From: Paracoccaceae bacterium
GTDB lineage: Bacteria; Pseudomonadota; Alphaproteobacteria; Rhodobacterales; Rhodobacteraceae
Assembly (NCBI GenBank): GCA_007692585.1
Contig: REBU01000044.1
Coordinates: forward strand, 1 to 64,000
Reading direction: 5' to 3'
DNA: 64,000 nt
A program made the position numbers and the translations under genes. Position 1 is the stretch's first letter; each line of letters starts with the position of its first letter. Below are positions 8,817 to 17,162 of the stretch, in pieces. A model generated the notes under the pieces. That model was not told the origin of the DNA. It was given only the letters and a program-made list of their open reading frames with translations, and made no database searches.

Positions 8817-9494
8817 TCAGCTCACACTCAGATCCGAGACCTGCGCCACCACCCGCGCCGGAGTATTCTCACTGTTTGACGAGACGGCCACGGCCACGAG
8901 ACGCTCGATCGGGGCTCCGAAGACACGGGTGAAATCGCGGTCCAGATCGACGCTTTCGGAGAACCGTCCGGTCTGCGCCGGGCGCGTGACCAGATTGCGC
9001 AGCCGGTCGGGCGCATGCGGGCTGGGCACGACCGCGCCGATGCGCCCGTCCCCGCCCCAGGTATACATCAGCACGCGCGCGGAGCGATTGGTCATCAGAC
9101 GGCGCAGGTTGCTGTCAGGCCGAACGCTTTCTGCCGCCTGCGCGGACATGCTGACAAAGAACACCCCCAGATTGCGGTCATCATTGCCAATTTGCGACAA
9201 ATCCGACGGCGGCACAGAACTTTCCACCTGCCAGCTCCACGACGCGCGCGTGGCTGCGCGGAACTCCGCAGGCAACATCCTGTAGAGGATCGAAGATGAT
9301 CCATCCGCCACCACCCGCAGGCTGGAATTGCGCAGCTCGAAGCGATTTGGGGTCAGCCGCCGGAAGGTCAGGTGTTCCCATGCGGCATCGAAGGGCACGC
9401 TCCGGGCTTCGGCGCGTCGCGGCACCCCAAGGCAGAGAACCGCGCCCAAGCCAGTGGCCAGCGCGTGGCGGCGGGATAAGTGACCATCGGGCAT
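8817..9494 (-). CDS. exported DUF3047-family protein
   Basis: The 225-residue protein begins with a twin-arginine-like export signal (HLSRRHALATGLGAVLCLGV) cut after RRAEA. The mature part carries DUF3047 features: WEHLTFRRLTPNRFEL, the WSWQVES strand, DDRNLGVFF, VLMYTWGG and a late R-D-F-TRVFG block. The function of DUF3047 is unknown. The ATG at 9494 has AGGAG eight bases upstream; an in-frame start at 9554 would hide the signal peptide. It is read away from the two dehydrogenases, and its end faces pxpA, so it is probably transcribed alone. Confidence 0.75.
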   Translation of the reverse strand: MPDGHLSRRHALATGLGAVLCLGVPRRAEARSVPFDAAWEHLTFRRLTPNRFELRNSSLRVVADGSSSILYRMLPAEFRAATRASWSWQVESSVPPSDLSQIGNDDRNLGVFFVSMSAQAAESVRPDSNLRRLMTNRSARVLMYTWGGDGRIGAVVPSPHAPDRLRNLVTRPAQTGRFSESVDLDRDFTRVFGAPIERLVAVAVSSNSENTPARVVAQVSDLSVS

Positions 9495-9666
9495 AACACA
9501 GCTCCTGTTTCGTCTGGATACCTGTTTTACGTCGCAGTGGCGGATTTGTTTCAAAAATTGTGCCCGGACCTGCTGACGTCAGGACAGGACAGTGCGCGGT
9601 CGGCCTGTAAACCCCGCAGGATCCGGGCTAGAACGGAGCTGGAGATGTGCAAGGACAGACCACAGG

Positions 9667-10380
9667 ATGAGGCAAAAACGCTATTTCGTCACTGGGGCCG
9701 CGTCGGGGCTGGGGCTGGAACTGCTGCGCGAATTGGCCGCGCGCGGGCATCATGTGATCGCGACCGGTCGGCGCACGGCGGCGGCGTTGCCCGCCGACTT
9801 TCCCGACCTGCCCTATCTGAGCTGCGATCTTGCGCAACCCGACCAGGCGCGCGCGGCAGGCGAATGGGCGCGCGGCCAGGGCAGCCTTGATGCTGCCATT
9901 CTGAACGCAGCCGCAGGATTTTATCGTCCGCTTCACGTCGAAACCGCCGCCGAGATGGCGGCTGTGCTGCGCCTCAACCTCGATGCCAACATGATCCTTG
10001 CGCAGATGCTCTGCCCGGTCCTGCAGGGGGGGCGGCTGGGGCTGATCGGCTCGGTCGCGCATCGCGGCGCGCCGGGCATGCCGGTCTATGCCGCCAGCAA
10101 GGGCGCGCTGGATGGGTTTGGCCGCGCCTTGGCCGAGGAATGGCGCGGCAAAGTGACTGTGCGCGTGCTGCATCCGGGGCCTGTGGCCACTGGCATGTCC
10201 GAACGCGCGGGCCGTGCGCGCAATGCACTCGACCGGCTGTTCCTGCCGCCACGCGCGATGGCGCTTGCGCTTATCGCCGCCCTTGAGGCCAGAAACGGCG
10301 CAGACCGGCAGGTGATCGCCCATCGGCGCGTCGCGCAGGTGGCCTTGCAGGCGCGTCTGGGGTTGGGAGGACGCAGATGA
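9667..10380 (+). CDS. short-chain dehydrogenase/reductase (SDR) 1
   Basis: A classical SDR of 237 residues. The N-terminal TGAASGLGLELL is the TGxxxGxG nucleotide-binding motif, NAA in ILNAAAGFY is the NAG-like motif, S in IGSVAHRG is the catalytic Ser, and VYAASKGALDGF carries the YxxxK pair. The PGPVATGMS block closes the cofactor site. Substrate is not readable. ATG 9667 was chosen because the Rossmann fold starts immediately after it. It overlaps the next SDR by four bases (ATGA), so the two may act on linked substrates. Confidence 0.85.
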   Translation: MRQKRYFVTGAASGLGLELLRELAARGHHVIATGRRTAAALPADFPDLPYLSCDLAQPDQARAAGEWARGQGSLDAAILNAAAGFYRPLHVETAAEMAAVLRLNLDANMILAQMLCPVLQGGRLGLIGSVAHRGAPGMPVYAASKGALDGFGRALAEEWRGKVTVRVLHPGPVATGMSERAGRARNALDRLFLPPRAMALALIAALEARNGADRQVIAHRRVAQVALQARLGLGGRR

Positions 10381-11138
10381 GGGTGTTGATCACAGGCGGC
10401 GCGAGTGGACTGGGTCTGGCGCTGACGCGGGCAAGCCTCGCGCGGGGGGATCAGGTCTGCGCGCTCGATATTGCCCCCTGCCCTCCGGATCTCGCAAGTT
10501 CGGCGCTGGTCTGGATGGCGCATGACATGGCCTGCGATGATCCTGCCGACTGGGACAGTCTGGCCGCACGCCTCGCCCCACTAGGTCCATTCGATCTGGT
10601 GATCCTGAATGCAGGCATCAGCGCCACAGGCCCTTTCGAGGACATCCCCCCCGAAACCCACTTGCGCGTCAGCTCTGTCAATCTGCAGGCGAGCCTGCAG
10701 CTCAGCGCGCTTCTGATCCGCCACGAGGCCATCGCCCAGGCCGGGCGGCTGGTCTTTGTCGCGTCACTGTCGCATTTCATGGGCTATCCAGGCGCGGCCT
10801 CCTATGCCGCCAGCAAGGACGGGCTGGTCAGCTTCGCGCGCAGCCTGCGCGCCCCCCTGCGCAAACAGGCGAAGATTGCCGTGCAAGCCGCCTGCCCCGG
10901 TCCGATGGACACGCCGCATGCCGCGCTGCACGCGCCCAAAGGATCAGATGCCAGCCGCCGCATGGATCCCGCCCTTGTGGCCCGCGCAATCCTTGATGCG
11001 GGTCATCGCCGCTTCTGGATCCTGCCCGGCACAGGCACGAAAGCCGCAGCGGCTCTGGGGCGGACCTTCCCGCAGCTCAGCACGAAATTGATGGGACGGC
11101 TGCTTTTTGAAAAGCTCAAGACCGACCGATCGCAGTGA
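10377..11138 (+). CDS. short-chain dehydrogenase/reductase (SDR) 2
   Basis: A second SDR, 253 residues, coupled to the first by ATGA. It has TGGASGLGLALT at residues 6-17, the NAGIS motif, the catalytic region SLSHFMGYPGAASYAASKDG with Tyr and Lys, and PGPMDTPHA. Both SDRs have similar motif spacing, so they may have arisen by duplication. No transporter or regulator on the same strand explains their substrate. The gene converges with the MFS gene on the other strand. Confidence 0.85.
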   Translation: MRVLITGGASGLGLALTRASLARGDQVCALDIAPCPPDLASSALVWMAHDMACDDPADWDSLAARLAPLGPFDLVILNAGISATGPFEDIPPETHLRVSSVNLQASLQLSALLIRHEAIAQAGRLVFVASLSHFMGYPGAASYAASKDGLVSFARSLRAPLRKQAKIAVQAACPGPMDTPHAALHAPKGSDASRRMDPALVARAILDAGHRRFWILPGTGTKAAAALGRTFPQLSTKLMGRLLFEKLKTDRSQ

Positions 11139-11179
11139 CCTGCGTTTTCTTGGCAAAAATACTCCATAAAATCAATTTC

Positions 11180-12346
11180 TTATAGCCGCCGCAGCAACCC
11201 AAAGCCCAGCATCAGCATGACGACGAGCGCCAATGCCGCACCGCCTGTTCCAGCGGCAGACAGCGCTGCGCCAAAGACCAACGGCACCGCGACCCCGCCA
11301 AGATTGGTGGTCAGCATCGTATAGCCCATCGCACCGCCCAACAGATGCGGCGGCGCAAGCCGTGCGGTCAGCGCGATGTGCAGGCCAACAGCCCCGCAAA
11401 CTGTCGTCCCCAGCAGAAAACACGCCAGCACCGCAAGCGCCGGGGCACTGGTCAGGCCATAGCCCCAGAACGCCGCCGCCCCTGCAAGCCCCAGCACGCA
11501 GAGCCACCGCAACGCCCGCGCCGTATCGCCCAGCAGCAGCCTGTCGGCCACCGCTCCCCAGCCAAGCCGGCCCAGAAATGTGCCCAGATGCAGCGCCCCG
11601 AGGCTCAGCCCCAGCACAGCTGCCCCCGCCCCGGCGCCACGTTGCAGCAGGTCCGGCACATGCGCCCAGAGTGCGAATTGCATGCCATTGGTCAGGCCCG
11701 CCGCCAGATTGGCACGCGCAAGGCCCGGCAAGGTCAGAATTTCGGTCAATGGCTTGCGGCTTTGGGCAACGGGCGTGCGGCGGATGGCATCGCGCGGCAA
11801 GAGCGCAAGAAAGAACAGACTTGCGGCAAAGGCGATTGCAGCCGCCATCGCAATACCGGCCTGCCAGCCCCAGACCTGCCCCAGCAGCGCGGTGAGACTG
11901 CCCAAGCCCGCCCCGGCAGGCACGCCGGTTTGTTTGAGGCTTAAAAGCGTATTGCGCCAGCGCGGCGTGAACCAGAGCGTGATCGCGCGCCCCGCTGCCG
12001 GATTGATCAGCCCATAGCCCGCCCCGCAAAGCGCGATCCCCGCCCCAAGCTGCGCAAAGTCCGGTGCTGTCGCGCAAATGCCCAAGCCTGCGGCGATGGT
12101 CATCGCCGAAAGCGTCAGCGCTGCCCGCGTGCCCAGCCGGTCCGTCACCAGCCCCGCAGGCAGCGACGCGGCCGCCAGCGCGCCGGAATAGAGGCTGGCG
12201 AGTGCGCCCAACTCCAACGGCGAGAGGCCCAGAGCTACGACGAGTTGCGGCCCGGCGGTCAGCACCGAGAGCACCGACATCGCGCCCAGCGCATGCGCTG
12301 CGAAGATCAGCGCGAAGTTCAATCGGGCGCGGGCCGGGGTGGTCAT
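11180..12346 (-). CDS. MFS transporter
   Basis: A 388-residue major facilitator with about twelve hydrophobic segments. The loop between helices 2 and 3 reads GLVTDRLGTRAALTL, a version of the MFS motif A, and the C-terminal half repeats it weakly (GRLGWGAVADRLLLGDTARAL). Substrate cannot be read. The ATG at 12346 sits one base from the stop of the racemase-like gene, so it is probably the last gene of the dctP-dctQ-dctM-racemase-MFS transcript. A longer in-frame start would overlap that gene. Confidence 0.85.
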   Translation of the reverse strand: MTTPARARLNFALIFAAHALGAMSVLSVLTAGPQLVVALGLSPLELGALASLYSGALAAASLPAGLVTDRLGTRAALTLSAMTIAAGLGICATAPDFAQLGAGIALCGAGYGLINPAAGRAITLWFTPRWRNTLLSLKQTGVPAGAGLGSLTALLGQVWGWQAGIAMAAAIAFAASLFFLALLPRDAIRRTPVAQSRKPLTEILTLPGLARANLAAGLTNGMQFALWAHVPDLLQRGAGAGAAVLGLSLGALHLGTFLGRLGWGAVADRLLLGDTARALRWLCVLGLAGAAAFWGYGLTSAPALAVLACFLLGTTVCGAVGLHIALTARLAPPHLLGGAMGYTMLTTNLGGVAVPLVFGAALSAAGTGGAALALVVMLMLGFGLLRRL

Positions 12347-12347
12347 G

Positions 12348-13043
12348 TCAGGCGCGGACGGCCTGCCTTGGCGCGGCATCGCAGCGCGGTGGAACCTGGC
12401 CCAAGGCCACGCGCAGCGTCGCAATCGCCGCTGTCGTCCCGTCGATCACCGGCACCGCCACTTCCGGTTGCAACCGCGCGGCGAGCCCGGCCAGCGGCCC
12501 GCCCCCCAGCACGATGCTGCCCACCCCATCTGCCCGCGCGGATTTCTGGCACAGCGCCAATAGCTCTGGCGCAAGCTGCTCCTGAATCTCGCCAGGATCG
12601 TCCCAGACGGCCCCCTCGACCATATGCATCGCCGCCAGCCGGTCGCCATGCCCATAACCGAGCGCGGTCTTGCGCAGCGCGTCCGACATGGCGGGCGCGA
12701 AGGACACGATCGACATCCGCGCGCCGAGCACCGAGGCCATGGCATAGGCCGATTGCGCGATCCCCACGACCGGGACACGGGTCTGCGCCCGCACGGCCTC
12801 AAGCCCGGTATCGCCAAAAGACGCAAGGATCACGCCGTCCACAGGCGCAGACCAGGCGCTGAGGCTCTGCGTCACCGCCTGTGCGGCGCGGCGCGCATCC
12901 TCGGGGGTGACGATCAGTTCGGGCGCGCCCTGCGCCCGGATCGTGGTGATCTCTTCGCCCGGCTGGCAGGCCGCCTGCGCGGCGGCATTGATCCGCGCTG
13001 TCACGGAAACCGAGGAATTCGGGTTGATGATCAGAAGTTTCAT
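12348..13043 (-). CDS. Asp/Glu/hydantoin racemase superfamily protein, catalytic cysteines not apparent
   Basis: The 231-residue protein starts KLLIINPNSSVSVTARI, the typical opening of hydantoin/allantoin racemases. In such enzymes two cysteines act as acid and base. Here the first position reads ILASFGDTGLEA (Ser75 where ACFGD is common) and the second region reads IVLGGGPLAGLAA without Cys. It may therefore be a non-racemising member, for example a lyase or binding protein. It begins five bases after dctM ends; an ATG at 13076 would overlap dctM. Context suggests action on the ligand imported by the TRAP system. Confidence 0.75.
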   Translation of the reverse strand: MKLLIINPNSSVSVTARINAAAQAACQPGEEITTIRAQGAPELIVTPEDARRAAQAVTQSLSAWSAPVDGVILASFGDTGLEAVRAQTRVPVVGIAQSAYAMASVLGARMSIVSFAPAMSDALRKTALGYGHGDRLAAMHMVEGAVWDDPGEIQEQLAPELLALCQKSARADGVGSIVLGGGPLAGLAARLQPEVAVPVIDGTTAAIATLRVALGQVPPRCDAAPRQAVRA

Positions 13044-13048
13044 GGCCC

Positions 13049-14338
13049 TTACCCCAGAATGATGGATGGCAACCACAACGAGATCGCCGGGAAGATATTG
13101 ACCAGCCCGAGCGCCACCAGCATCGCCCCGATAAACAACATCAGCGGCGGGATGATCTGCCCGATGGAGATCTTGGCAATCGAGCAGGTGATCAGCACCA
13201 CGGAAGCCACGGGCGGCGTTTGCTGGCCAATGCCGAGATTGAGCGTGATGATCAGCCCGAAATGCACCCGGTCGATGCCCAACTGGTCGGCAAGCGGCAG
13301 GAAGATCGGCACCAGCATCAGGATCGCGGGCGTGCCATGCACGATGGTCCCTGCGAGCAGGAAGAACACATTGATCGCAAGCAGCACCACCCAGTAGTTC
13401 TCGGAGATGCCGAGGATCGCGTTGGCGATATCCTGCGGGATGCGCTGGTTGGTCAGATACCAGCCCAGAAGCGTCGAGGTCGCCACGATGAACATCAGCA
13501 TGGCCGAGCGCTTGCCCGCAATGCGCAGCGTGTCGATGAAGCTCGCCCAGCTGAGCGTCCGGTAGACCAGCGCCGCCATGACGACGGACCAGAGCGCGGC
13601 CACGGCCCCTGCTTCGGTCGCGGTGAAGATACCCCCCAGAATGCCCACAAGGATCAGGATCGGCAGGGTCAGGGGCAGGGCGGCGTCTTTGCCTGTATCG
13701 AGCACGCGGGCGAAGCTGAACGCGCCTTCAGTCGGGAAGCCCTTGTAGATGGCGATCAGATAGGCAGTCATCAGCAGCAGGAAACAGACCAGAAAACCCG
13801 GCAGGATGCCTGCGGCGAACAGCTCCGCGATCGAGGCATTGGCGACATAGGCATAAAGGATCAGGTTCAGGGATGGCGGCACGATGATCGCCATCGTGGC
13901 CGAGGTCGAGGTCACGGCGGCGGCAAACGCTGCCGAATAGCCGCGCTTCTTCATCTGCGGGATCATCACCGAGCCAATGGCCGCGGCATCCGAGGTGGCT
14001 GTCCCTGAAATCTCGGAAAAGAAGAGCGAGGTCAGGATGTTGACATGCGCCAGACCGCCGCGGATATGGCCCACGAGCGAGGATGCAAAAGCGAGGAGTT
14101 TTTCAGCGATCTTGCCCTGATTCATGACTTCACCTGCGATCATGAACAGAAGCGCTGCGACCAGCAGGTAGTTATTCGCGCCGCCAAAGGGGATCAGCCC
14201 GATGATCATCGGCACAACCGCCGGATCGAGGAAGATCATCACAGTCGCCGTGATGCCGAGCACGAAGGCAATCGGAACGCCCATCATCAACAGGCCGATC
14301 AGCAGGATCAGAATGATATATCCGGGAGCGAGAAACAT
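13049..14338 (-). CDS. dctM: TRAP transporter large permease (DctM type)
   Basis: The 429-residue integral membrane protein is the ion-coupled transport subunit of a tripartite periplasmic transporter. It has the family N-terminus (GVPIAFVLGITATVMIFLDP), a central SEISGTATSDAAAIGSVMIP block and the C-terminal GIGQQTPPVASVV motif, with about twelve helices. The start shares one base with the dctQ stop. The order dctP-dctQ-dctM is standard. Confidence 0.95.
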   Translation of the reverse strand: MFLAPGYIILILLIGLLMMGVPIAFVLGITATVMIFLDPAVVPMIIGLIPFGGANNYLLVAALLFMIAGEVMNQGKIAEKLLAFASSLVGHIRGGLAHVNILTSLFFSEISGTATSDAAAIGSVMIPQMKKRGYSAAFAAAVTSTSATMAIIVPPSLNLILYAYVANASIAELFAAGILPGFLVCFLLLMTAYLIAIYKGFPTEGAFSFARVLDTGKDAALPLTLPILILVGILGGIFTATEAGAVAALWSVVMAALVYRTLSWASFIDTLRIAGKRSAMLMFIVATSTLLGWYLTNQRIPQDIANAILGISENYWVVLLAINVFFLLAGTIVHGTPAILMLVPIFLPLADQLGIDRVHFGLIITLNLGIGQQTPPVASVVLITCSIAKISIGQIIPPLMLFIGAMLVALGLVNIFPAISLWLPSIILG

Positions 14339-14859
14339 CAGCCATCTCCTTCTGGCAGCAATTCACCGGGATTGATGCGGCCCATGATCAGACCGACCAG
14401 ACGCACTGTGCAGATCAGCACGATCAGCGCGCCGCCCAACGGCACCGCCCCGCGAAACAGGATGACGGGCAGATCAACGGAAATCAGCGTGCGGCCCATG
14501 AAGCTGAGCGCCGCGCGCCCGCCATACCAGAAGAGCGCCGCCCCAAAGCCCGCCATCAGCACCTGATTGATGCAGGCCAGCACCCGCTGCACGCCCAGAT
14601 TGAGGGTGCGGGCAAAGGAATCGAAGCCCAGATGTTCGTTCGTGCGGGTCAGATAGGCTGCGCCGATGAAGGTCAGCATGGCCAGAATATGCGCGGGCAA
14701 TTCTTCGCCCCATGACACGGAACTGTTGAGCACGAAACGCGAAAACACTGCGTAATTCAACAAAAGCAACAGGATACCAGAGACAATGATGGTGAAGAGA
14801 TCAAGCGCACGGCACATCTGCCGATCCAGCCAGACCACGATAGTCCCGAGACTGTCCAT
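14338..14859 (-). CDS. dctQ: TRAP transporter small permease (DctQ type)
   Basis: A 173-residue membrane protein with four predicted helices. The middle has the DctQ hallmark SVSWGEELPAHILAMLTFIG followed by AAYLTRTNEHLGFD. It bridges the binding protein and DctM. The ATG at 14859 is preceded by AGGAG at a good distance, whereas the ATG at 14874 lies inside that ribosome site; I therefore chose 14859. It begins 73 bases after dctP. Confidence 0.92.
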   Translation of the reverse strand: MDSLGTIVVWLDRQMCRALDLFTIIVSGILLLLLNYAVFSRFVLNSSVSWGEELPAHILAMLTFIGAAYLTRTNEHLGFDSFARTLNLGVQRVLACINQVLMAGFGAALFWYGGRAALSFMGRTLISVDLPVILFRGAVPLGGALIVLICTVRLVGLIMGRINPGELLPEGDG

Positions 14860-14932
14860 GACATTCTCCTGCATGTTGGGGCGATGGGGAGGAGGAAGGG
14901 GCCCTGCGCAGCTGCACAGGGCCGGGGCACGA

Positions 14933-15910
14933 TCAGTCGAGGCCGAGCACTTCGCGGGTGACGGCGATCATGTCGGCACCGATGGCATCGACAAAGAGCG
15001 GATCATCATAGAGCGGTAGGGCAGCGGCCTGGAATGCCTCGAAATCGACCTCGTTGATGGCGATCTTGTCGGCGAGGCTTTCAAGCACGCGCGCATCTGT
15101 TTCTTCACCCCATGCGAAGGTCCAGGGCGCAGTCTCCGCGGCGACGCGCAGCACAGTTTCGCGCGTTTCAGGGTTCTGGGCGTTCAGCCAAGGCTCGCCG
15201 AACAGCATGAACGTCGGCAGATAGACATGGTTTGACAGCGAAAGATAGCCTTGGACTTCGTAGAAGCGCGCGCTTTCGGCGATCTGGGCGGGGTTTTCCT
15301 GCCCGTCGATCACGCCCTGATCGAGGCCCGAATAGACCTCACCAAAGCTCAGCGGCGTCGCATTGGCGCCGAGCGTGTTGAACATCGCGACGCGCTGGCG
15401 GGACGTGGGCGTGCGGATTTTCAGCCCGCGCATGTCTTCCGGCGTGACGATGGGGCGCACGGAATTGGTGATGACGCGAAAACCATTGTCCCAGAGCGCC
15501 GAGAGCACGATGCCACGCCCGGCGAAGCCTTCAGCCAGCATGTCAAAAGCCGCGGACGCCGCGAATTTCTGCACCTGGTCGCGGTTTTCAAACAGATAAG
15601 GCAGATCGAACACGGCCGTGCGCGGGTTCACCTGCACCACAGCCGAGGCCGAGAGCGAGGCGTGATGCGTGCCAAAGCCAAGGCCCTGCAGCACGTCTTC
15701 CTCAGAGCCGAGCGTGTTGCCCATGAAGATCTGGACATCCATGCCGGGCAATTCAGCCTCCACCCGGTCCTTGAACTCCAGCAGGAAGGCATGGGCGAAA
15801 CTGCCATCAGGCAGCGAGGAGTTGATTTGCAACACCTGAGCCTGCGCGACGGCGGGCAGAAAAACGGCGACTGATGCGGCGAGTGCGGATAGGCGGAACG
15901 TGAAGGACAT
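14933..15910 (-). CDS. dctP: TRAP transporter substrate-binding protein (DctP type)
   Basis: A periplasmic binding protein of 325 residues with a signal peptide over residues 1-24 (cut after AVAQA). Family features include LGSEEDVLQGLGFGTHH, FDLPYLFENRDQVQKF, the WDNGFRVITNS segment, and GLKIRTPTSRQRVAMF, whose Arg usually binds a substrate carboxylate. SFGEVYSGLDQGVIDGQENP follows. The ligand is likely a carboxylate but cannot be fixed. It is the first gene after the AT-rich region at 15971-16006. Confidence 0.94.
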   Translation of the reverse strand: MSFTFRLSALAASVAVFLPAVAQAQVLQINSSLPDGSFAHAFLLEFKDRVEAELPGMDVQIFMGNTLGSEEDVLQGLGFGTHHASLSASAVVQVNPRTAVFDLPYLFENRDQVQKFAASAAFDMLAEGFAGRGIVLSALWDNGFRVITNSVRPIVTPEDMRGLKIRTPTSRQRVAMFNTLGANATPLSFGEVYSGLDQGVIDGQENPAQIAESARFYEVQGYLSLSNHVYLPTFMLFGEPWLNAQNPETRETVLRVAAETAPWTFAWGEETDARVLESLADKIAINEVDFEAFQAAALPLYDDPLFVDAIGADMIAVTREVLGLD

Positions 15911-15970
15911 CTTGAAACCTCTTATATTGATGTGTCGGACAGCCTGTTGCGGGCAAGTTCAGGTTAGTAT

Positions 15971-16006
15971 TTTTTCATCTATCAATTACATGAAAAATTA
16001 TTTTCA
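15971..16006 (-). promoter_or_regulatory. inverted-repeat operator candidate for the RpiR regulator, upstream of dctP
   Basis: Three copies of a TGAAAA half-site alternate in orientation in an AT-rich tract: TTTTTCAT at 15971-15978, ATGAAAAA at 15990-15997 and TTTTCA at 16001-16006. The last two form a perfect six-base inverted repeat with a four-base centre. RpiR-family proteins bind short palindromes of this TGAAA-N-TTTCA kind. The tract lies 60-100 bases before dctP and downstream of the rpiR-like gene, as expected for control of the transporter. Confidence 0.55.
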
Positions 16007-16102
16007 CAACAATTTTTCCACACCAGATGCAGTCAAAACTGGCGTTTTTTGCGTTTTGAAGCAGCGATTGCTCAGTGATAGGGCAGTTTGGAATCGTCTG
16101 CG

Positions 16103-16975
16103 CTACAGCTCATCAAGCGAATCATGCAATCCTTCAATTGCCAAAAGCCGTTTGCGTCCGGCCTGCCCAGAGCGTTCGAGCGTCCGCGTGGCAAGGATAT
16201 GGCAGAGCGTCAGAACGGCGGCATGGTTGAACAACGGCCCCGGTGCGGTGGTCTGCACCCGCAGCCGCCAGCGCGGCGCGAGATCTGTCTCGAAGGGCGA
16301 CAGATCTCCACCTGCCTGGGGGGCGACATCGCTGATCAGCGCCGCCTGTGCGGGGGTATTGCGCAACTCGCGGCACAGCGCCGGCAATTGCCGCACCGGG
16401 CGGCGCAGCGCGAAAACCACCGCGACATCGCCGCTTGCGATGCTCCCCAGGCTCTCTGCAAGTGTCTGTCCTGCCAAGGGCAGAACCGTCACCTGCGGCA
16501 CGATCTGCCCGATCTGCGCGCCCAGATAGAGCGCGAAAGCATGTGCCGTGCGAAAGCCGATGATCCAGACGCGACCCGCTTTCAGAATCGCATCGGCCAG
16601 ATCATCGATCTCGGCCAACGAAATCGCGGCAAAGCTGTTCTCGACATTCTGCCGCCCCTGCGCGATCTGTGCCATCAATGCAGCCTCTGGTCCCTGATCG
16701 CTGGCCGAGACCCGAAACACCGCCGCCCCGGTCTGTTGCGCAAGCCGCGCCGCCTGCCGGGCCTGATCAAAGCTTTCATATCCCAGTTTACGCACAAAAC
16801 GCGTCACAGTGGCATTGGAGACATTGGCAAGCTGCGCCAATTCGGTGGCAGAGTAGCTTGCGATCTCGCCAGGGAAAGACAGGATCGTATCCGCAAGCCT
16901 ACGCTCACTGGGATGAAGCGAGGGCAGTGCGGCCCGAATGCGGGCGACATATGATCCTGCGGAAATGGAGCTCAT
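16103..16975 (-). CDS. RpiR-family transcriptional regulator
   Basis: The 290-residue protein has an N-terminal RpiR helix-turn-helix (SATELAQLANVSNATVTRFV followed by RKLGYESFDQ) and a C-terminal SIS sugar-isomerase-like ligand domain (VWIIGFRTAHAFALYLG near the middle). Such regulators sense phosphosugars or related metabolites. ATG 16975 gives the usual short leader before the HTH; in-frame starts at 17002 and 17029 are possible, and none has a strong ribosome site. It lies 192 bases upstream of dctP on the same strand and probably controls the TRAP operon. Confidence 0.88.
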   Translation of the reverse strand: MSSISAGSYVARIRAALPSLHPSERRLADTILSFPGEIASYSATELAQLANVSNATVTRFVRKLGYESFDQARQAARLAQQTGAAVFRVSASDQGPEAALMAQIAQGRQNVENSFAAISLAEIDDLADAILKAGRVWIIGFRTAHAFALYLGAQIGQIVPQVTVLPLAGQTLAESLGSIASGDVAVVFALRRPVRQLPALCRELRNTPAQAALISDVAPQAGGDLSPFETDLAPRWRLRVQTTAPGPLFNHAAVLTLCHILATRTLERSGQAGRKRLLAIEGLHDSLDEL

Positions 16976-17162
16976 GGTGTAGTGATAGCCGAACCGGCGC
17001 ATGCATTGCCAGCCATATCCCAAGATCATCGCACAATCTATGGAACCCGGGCTCCAGCCGCATTATATGCCCAGATCAGCGGCACATAGCTGGCCCGCGC
17101 CGAATACAAAGGGAATAGCTGAAGATGTCCGACTGTCCGATGACCCCGCGCAGGTCACCGCT

